Of a stretch of 44,792 bases of DNA, positions 42,402-44,792 are shown piece after piece. A program made the translations under genes and the position numbers. Where the stretch lies: the NCBI RefSeq assembly GCF_009761815.1, contig NZ_RWIN01000049.1, positions 1 to 44,792 of the forward strand, written 5' to 3'. Position 1 is the first letter of the stretch. Every line of letters begins with the position of its first letter. Source of the stretch: Pseudomonas sp. PB120. GTDB lineage: Bacteria > Pseudomonadota > Gammaproteobacteria > Pseudomonadales > Pseudomonadaceae. A model generated the notes under the pieces. That model was not told the origin of the DNA. It saw only the letters and a program-made list of their open reading frames with translations, and did no database searches.

Positions 42402-43565
42402 ATGCTGCGTTCAGCGGTTGCGCAACAAGACGCCCTGGTCGGCGTTGACGAGCCTGTCCTCGACAGCCAGGCCTTCCAGCAGGTGTTGGAAGAAGTGCGT
42501 CAACGCCGCGATGAATTCGATGCCGGCTCCCATGTGCCACGGGACATGATCGAACGCTTCAAACAGGTGGGCATCTACCGCGCCGCCACGCCGAAATGCT
42601 TTGGCGGCGACGCCCTGGCACCTGCGCTGTTCCTGCAAATGATCGAACGCATCTCCGAAGCCGACGGGTCTGCGGGCTGGGTCGCCAGCTTCGGCAGCGC
42701 CGGTGTTTACCTGGCCGCATTGCCCAAGGACACCCTTGCCGAGCTCTACGCCAAAAGCCCCGACCTGGTGTTCGCCGGTGGCCTGTTCCCCTTGCAACCG
42801 GCCGAAGCGGTCGAAGGTGGATGGCAGGTCAACGGCACCTGGAAATTCGCCAGCGGCTGCAAAGGCGCTGATCTGCTCGGCGTCGGCATCGGCGCGGCCG
42901 GTGGCAAACCGCGTACCGCTGTGTTCCCGCCCGACCAGGTGGACATCATCGAAAACTGGGACGTGGTCGGCCTCAAAGGCACTGGCAGCCACGACCTGCG
43001 GGTCACCGATAAACGTGTCGATGAGCGCTGGACGTTCATTCGCGGCGGCGCGGCGACCATCGATGAACCGCTGTTCCGCTACCCCTCGATCGCTTACGCC
43101 GCGCAAGTACTCGCGGTGGTCAACCTCGGCCTGGCCCGCGCCGCCCTTGATGAAGTCAGCCGCATGGCGGCGGGCAGCGGCATCACCGGCGCGCCGAAAA
43201 TGGCCGACCGCGCTTACGTGCGTATCGAGATCGCCAAGGCCGAAGCCCAATTGGGTGCCGCACGCGGTTTCTTCTACAACGCCACCGAGCAAGTGTGGAA
43301 TTCGATTTTGGCCGGCAACCCGGTCACCGCCGAACAGACCAGCCTGTTGCGCCTCTCGGCAATTCACGTGTCCCAGGCCGGTGCCGCCGTGGTGCAAAGC
43401 GCTTACAGCCTCGCCGGCACCACCGCCATTTACCTGCGCCATCCGCTGCAGCGTTACCTGCGCGATTCGATGGTGGTCACCCAACACGCATTCCTCAGCG
43501 AAGGCCTGTACGACGGCGCCGGTTCGGTGTTCCTCGGCGTGCCGCCATTCCCTGGCTACATCTGA
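42402..43565 (+). CDS. iacA: Acyl-CoA-dehydrogenase-fold flavoenzyme, IacA-like (indole-3-acetate oxygenation)
   Basis: The 387-residue protein has an acyl-CoA dehydrogenase fold with a helical N-terminal region (VPRDMIERFKQVGIYRAATPKCFGG), a flavin region (SEADGSAGWVASFGSA, NGTWKFASGCKGAD) and a C-terminal helical bundle (LYDGAGSVFLGVPPFPGYI). This pattern is that of flavin-dependent monooxygenase relatives (HsaA/DszC type), not true fatty-acid dehydrogenases. Three following genes fit the iac order A-B-I-H, so the likely role is the first oxygenation of indole-3-acetic acid. GGAGAAA lies before the ATG. Gene naming rests on order plus recognition; a related aromatic monooxygenase is possible. 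Confidence 0.62.
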   Translation: MLRSAVAQQDALVGVDEPVLDSQAFQQVLEEVRQRRDEFDAGSHVPRDMIERFKQVGIYRAATPKCFGGDALAPALFLQMIERISEADGSAGWVASFGSAGVYLAALPKDTLAELYAKSPDLVFAGGLFPLQPAEAVEGGWQVNGTWKFASGCKGADLLGVGIGAAGGKPRTAVFPPDQVDIIENWDVVGLKGTGSHDLRVTDKRVDERWTFIRGGAATIDEPLFRYPSIAYAAQVLAVVNLGLARAALDEVSRMAAGSGITGAPKMADRAYVRIEIAKAEAQLGAARGFFYNATEQVWNSILAGNPVTAEQTSLLRLSAIHVSQAGAAVVQSAYSLAGTTAIYLRHPLQRYLRDSMVVTQHAFLSEGLYDGAGSVFLGVPPFPGYI

Positions 43566-43590
43566 ACCCTCTATTCAAGGATCAACTTTC

Positions 43591-43962
43591 ATGTCCCAGA
43601 CCACACAAGAACCGTTGCGCGTTGTCTTCTGCATCGGCATCACCCAGAACTTTTTCGACCTGCCCACCGGCGAAGGCCTGAGCGTCTGGAAAGGCTTCAG
43701 CCAGATGATGGGCTCGCTCGGCGCCATGCCAGGCATCACCGTGCTCGGCGCCATGGACGACGACCGCTTGATGGTCGGCCCGTCCACCACGTCGCCGTGG
43801 ACCGTCTACATCATGGCCGACGTCGACTGCCACCAAACGGTGATCGACGCCTGCAACCTGTTCCGCACCACGCCGGTGAACGAATACAGCCTGTGGCGCT
43901 ACGCCAAGGTTGAAGCGCGCATCGGTCGCCCGCTGACCATCCCTGATGCCGCCAAGGTCTAG
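43591..43962 (+). CDS. iacB: IacB-like small protein
   Basis: The 123-residue protein begins PLRVVFCIGITQNFFDLPTG and ends WRYAKVEARIGRPLTIPD. I recall IacB proteins of this form from the auxin-degradation cluster of Pseudomonas and Acinetobacter. The fold is probably a dimeric ferredoxin-like (EthD/DUF-type) barrel. Its exact role is unknown. The ATG at 43591 lies 25 bp after iacA and 3 bp before the start of the next gene, so it is a firm operon member. Confidence 0.6.
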   Translation: MSQTTQEPLRVVFCIGITQNFFDLPTGEGLSVWKGFSQMMGSLGAMPGITVLGAMDDDRLMVGPSTTSPWTVYIMADVDCHQTVIDACNLFRTTPVNEYSLWRYAKVEARIGRPLTIPDAAKV

Positions 43963-43965
43963 ACC

Positions 43966-44436
43966 ATGAACGAGGCCTTGTTGCAGCGTCTCGAGACGCT
44001 CGAAGGGGAGAGCCAGGTGCGCCGCCTGATGGCGCGCTACATGGACCTGTGCGATGTGCCGCGGCCGGTCACGCAGGTCCGCGACCTGGCTGAATTGTTC
44101 TGCATCGACGCGATCTGGGAAGGCGTCGGCAGCCAGACCGCGCAGACCTTCGGCCAGCACCGTGGCCGGGATGCGGTGGCGGCGTTCGTCGGCGGCTACT
44201 TGCCGCCGTCGGACCACTTTCGCCTGAACCTGCATTTCCTCACCAGCGAGTCGATCGTGGTCGACGGCAGCACGGCCCGGGGGCAGTGGATCATGCAGCA
44301 GATTTCCACCTACGCCGATGGACACAACGAGCTGTTCGGCACGCGGTTGAACATTGATTTTCGCTGCGTGGACGGTGTCTGGCTGATCGCGCATTTCCGC
44401 ACGCAACGCTTGTTCAATACGGGGCTGGGCGCATGA
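43966..44436 (+). CDS. iacI: SnoaL-like (NTF2-fold) protein, IacI-like
   Basis: The 156-residue protein has an NTF2-like/SnoaL-like layout: an N-terminal helix (LEGESQVRRLMARYMDLCD), the loop FCIDAIWEGVG, HFRLNLHFLTSES and the final strand DGVWLIAHFRTQRLF. It is the SnoaL partner in the iac cluster and may isomerise or hydrate an indole intermediate. It starts 3 bp after iacB, and the amidase gene overlaps its stop in an ATGA. Confidence 0.62.
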   Translation: MNEALLQRLETLEGESQVRRLMARYMDLCDVPRPVTQVRDLAELFCIDAIWEGVGSQTAQTFGQHRGRDAVAAFVGGYLPPSDHFRLNLHFLTSESIVVDGSTARGQWIMQQISTYADGHNELFGTRLNIDFRCVDGVWLIAHFRTQRLFNTGLGA

Positions 44437-44792
44437 GTACCTTCATCAGCGAATTTTTACTCGGCGGCACTGGGAAGCGGGTCGCGATCAAGGATTCGAT
44501 CGACATCGCCGGGCACCCGACCCGCTCCGGCAGTCGTGCGTTTGCCGACGCCGAGCCGGCCACGCGCAATGCCGACGTGGTGGACGCGATTCTCGACGCC
44601 GGCTGGCAAATCGTCGGCAAAACCAACCTGCATGAACTGGCCTTCGGCGTCACCGGCATCAACGACTGGACCGGAACGCCGATCAACCCGCAAGCCCCGG
44701 ACCGGGTGCCAGGCGGTTCCTCCAGCGGTTCGGCCGCGGCGGTCGCGGCCGGCCTGGCGGACATCGCCATCGGCACCGACACCGGTGGCTCG
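44433..44792 (+). CDS. iacH: Amidase, partial (IacH-like)
   Basis: Only the first 120 residues are in the window. They show the amidase-signature family: catalytic K20 in AIKDSIDI, the cis-Ser region GGSSSGSAAAVAAGL, and DTGGS, whose serine (the expected nucleophile) is the last codon before the window edge. An amidase of this family lies in iac clusters and may hydrolyse indole-3-acetamide or an intermediate. The start overlaps the previous stop (ATGA). The true end is outside the window. Confidence 0.75.
   Translation, partial: MSTFISEFLLGGTGKRVAIKDSIDIAGHPTRSGSRAFADAEPATRNADVVDAILDAGWQIVGKTNLHELAFGVTGINDWTGTPINPQAPDRVPGGSSSGSAAAVAAGLADIAIGTDTGGS

Noticed and set aside
42402..43565. Fatty-acid acyl-CoA dehydrogenase
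   Set aside because: The neighbours (small IacB-like, SnoaL-like and amidase genes) and the HsaA/DszC-like pattern point to an aromatic monooxygenase relative instead.

Overview
The window reads as chromosomal DNA of a plant- or soil-associated Pseudomonas, most likely of the P. fluorescens group. The evidence is the high GC, the REP/REPIN repeats of the GTAGGAGCGAGCTTGCTCGC type, the Pseudomonas-style gene set (pcsA, DUF533, ligD, DUF3313, FadL-type porin) and the exopolysaccharide locus. No rRNA, tRNA, IS element, phage gene or CRISPR array was found.

Region 1 (1-11.1 kb) holds housekeeping and stress genes. It starts with a structured RNA resembling a cobalamin riboswitch that ends in a clear terminator, then a REPIN. 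A phosphatidylcholine synthase gene (minus), a DUF533 protein and a small lipoprotein follow. Next is a tight three-gene operon: a haem-oxygenase-like diiron enzyme, a methyltransferase and the end-joining ligase LigD. Facing it are a DUF3313 lipoprotein, a FadL-type outer-membrane protein, a DUF3303 protein and an unrecognised cysteine-containing protein.

Region 2 (11.4-36.3 kb) is a complete Wzx/Wzy-type exopolysaccharide locus. From memory it resembles the P. putida Pea locus. It is built as four blocks: plus (secreted VPLPA-CTERM protein, short export protein, outer-membrane barrel, Wzz-like co-polymerase, tyrosine kinase); minus (Wzy-like polymerase, periplasmic glycosidase, GalE); plus (Wzx flippase, mini-Tat protein with GMC oxidoreductase, two hexapeptide acyltransferases, six glycosyltransferases, a DUF535 protein and a FemAB-like GNAT protein); and minus (the priming sugar-phosphate transferase at the far end). 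Hairpins separate the two convergent junctions. No REPIN was seen between about 2.9 and 37.3 kb.

Region 3 (36.7-44.8 kb) is catabolic. A minus-strand cluster encodes a tryptophan-tryptophylquinone amine dehydrogenase (large subunit, MauE, MauD, light subunit) plus a cytochrome c. The light subunit looks like the aralkylamine type rather than the methylamine type. Upstream of it lies a soluble double-PAS histidine kinase. Divergent from the kinase starts an operon whose order (acyl-CoA-dehydrogenase-like flavoenzyme, small IacB-like protein, SnoaL-like IacI, amidase IacH) matches indole-3-acetate degradation and runs off the window end. Together these suggest a route from tryptamine or other aralkylamines, via indole-3-acetaldehyde, into auxin degradation.

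Coordinates rest on reading the sequence. Family names rest on motif recognition without database searches. Start codons were chosen by ribosome binding sites and overlaps where possible.
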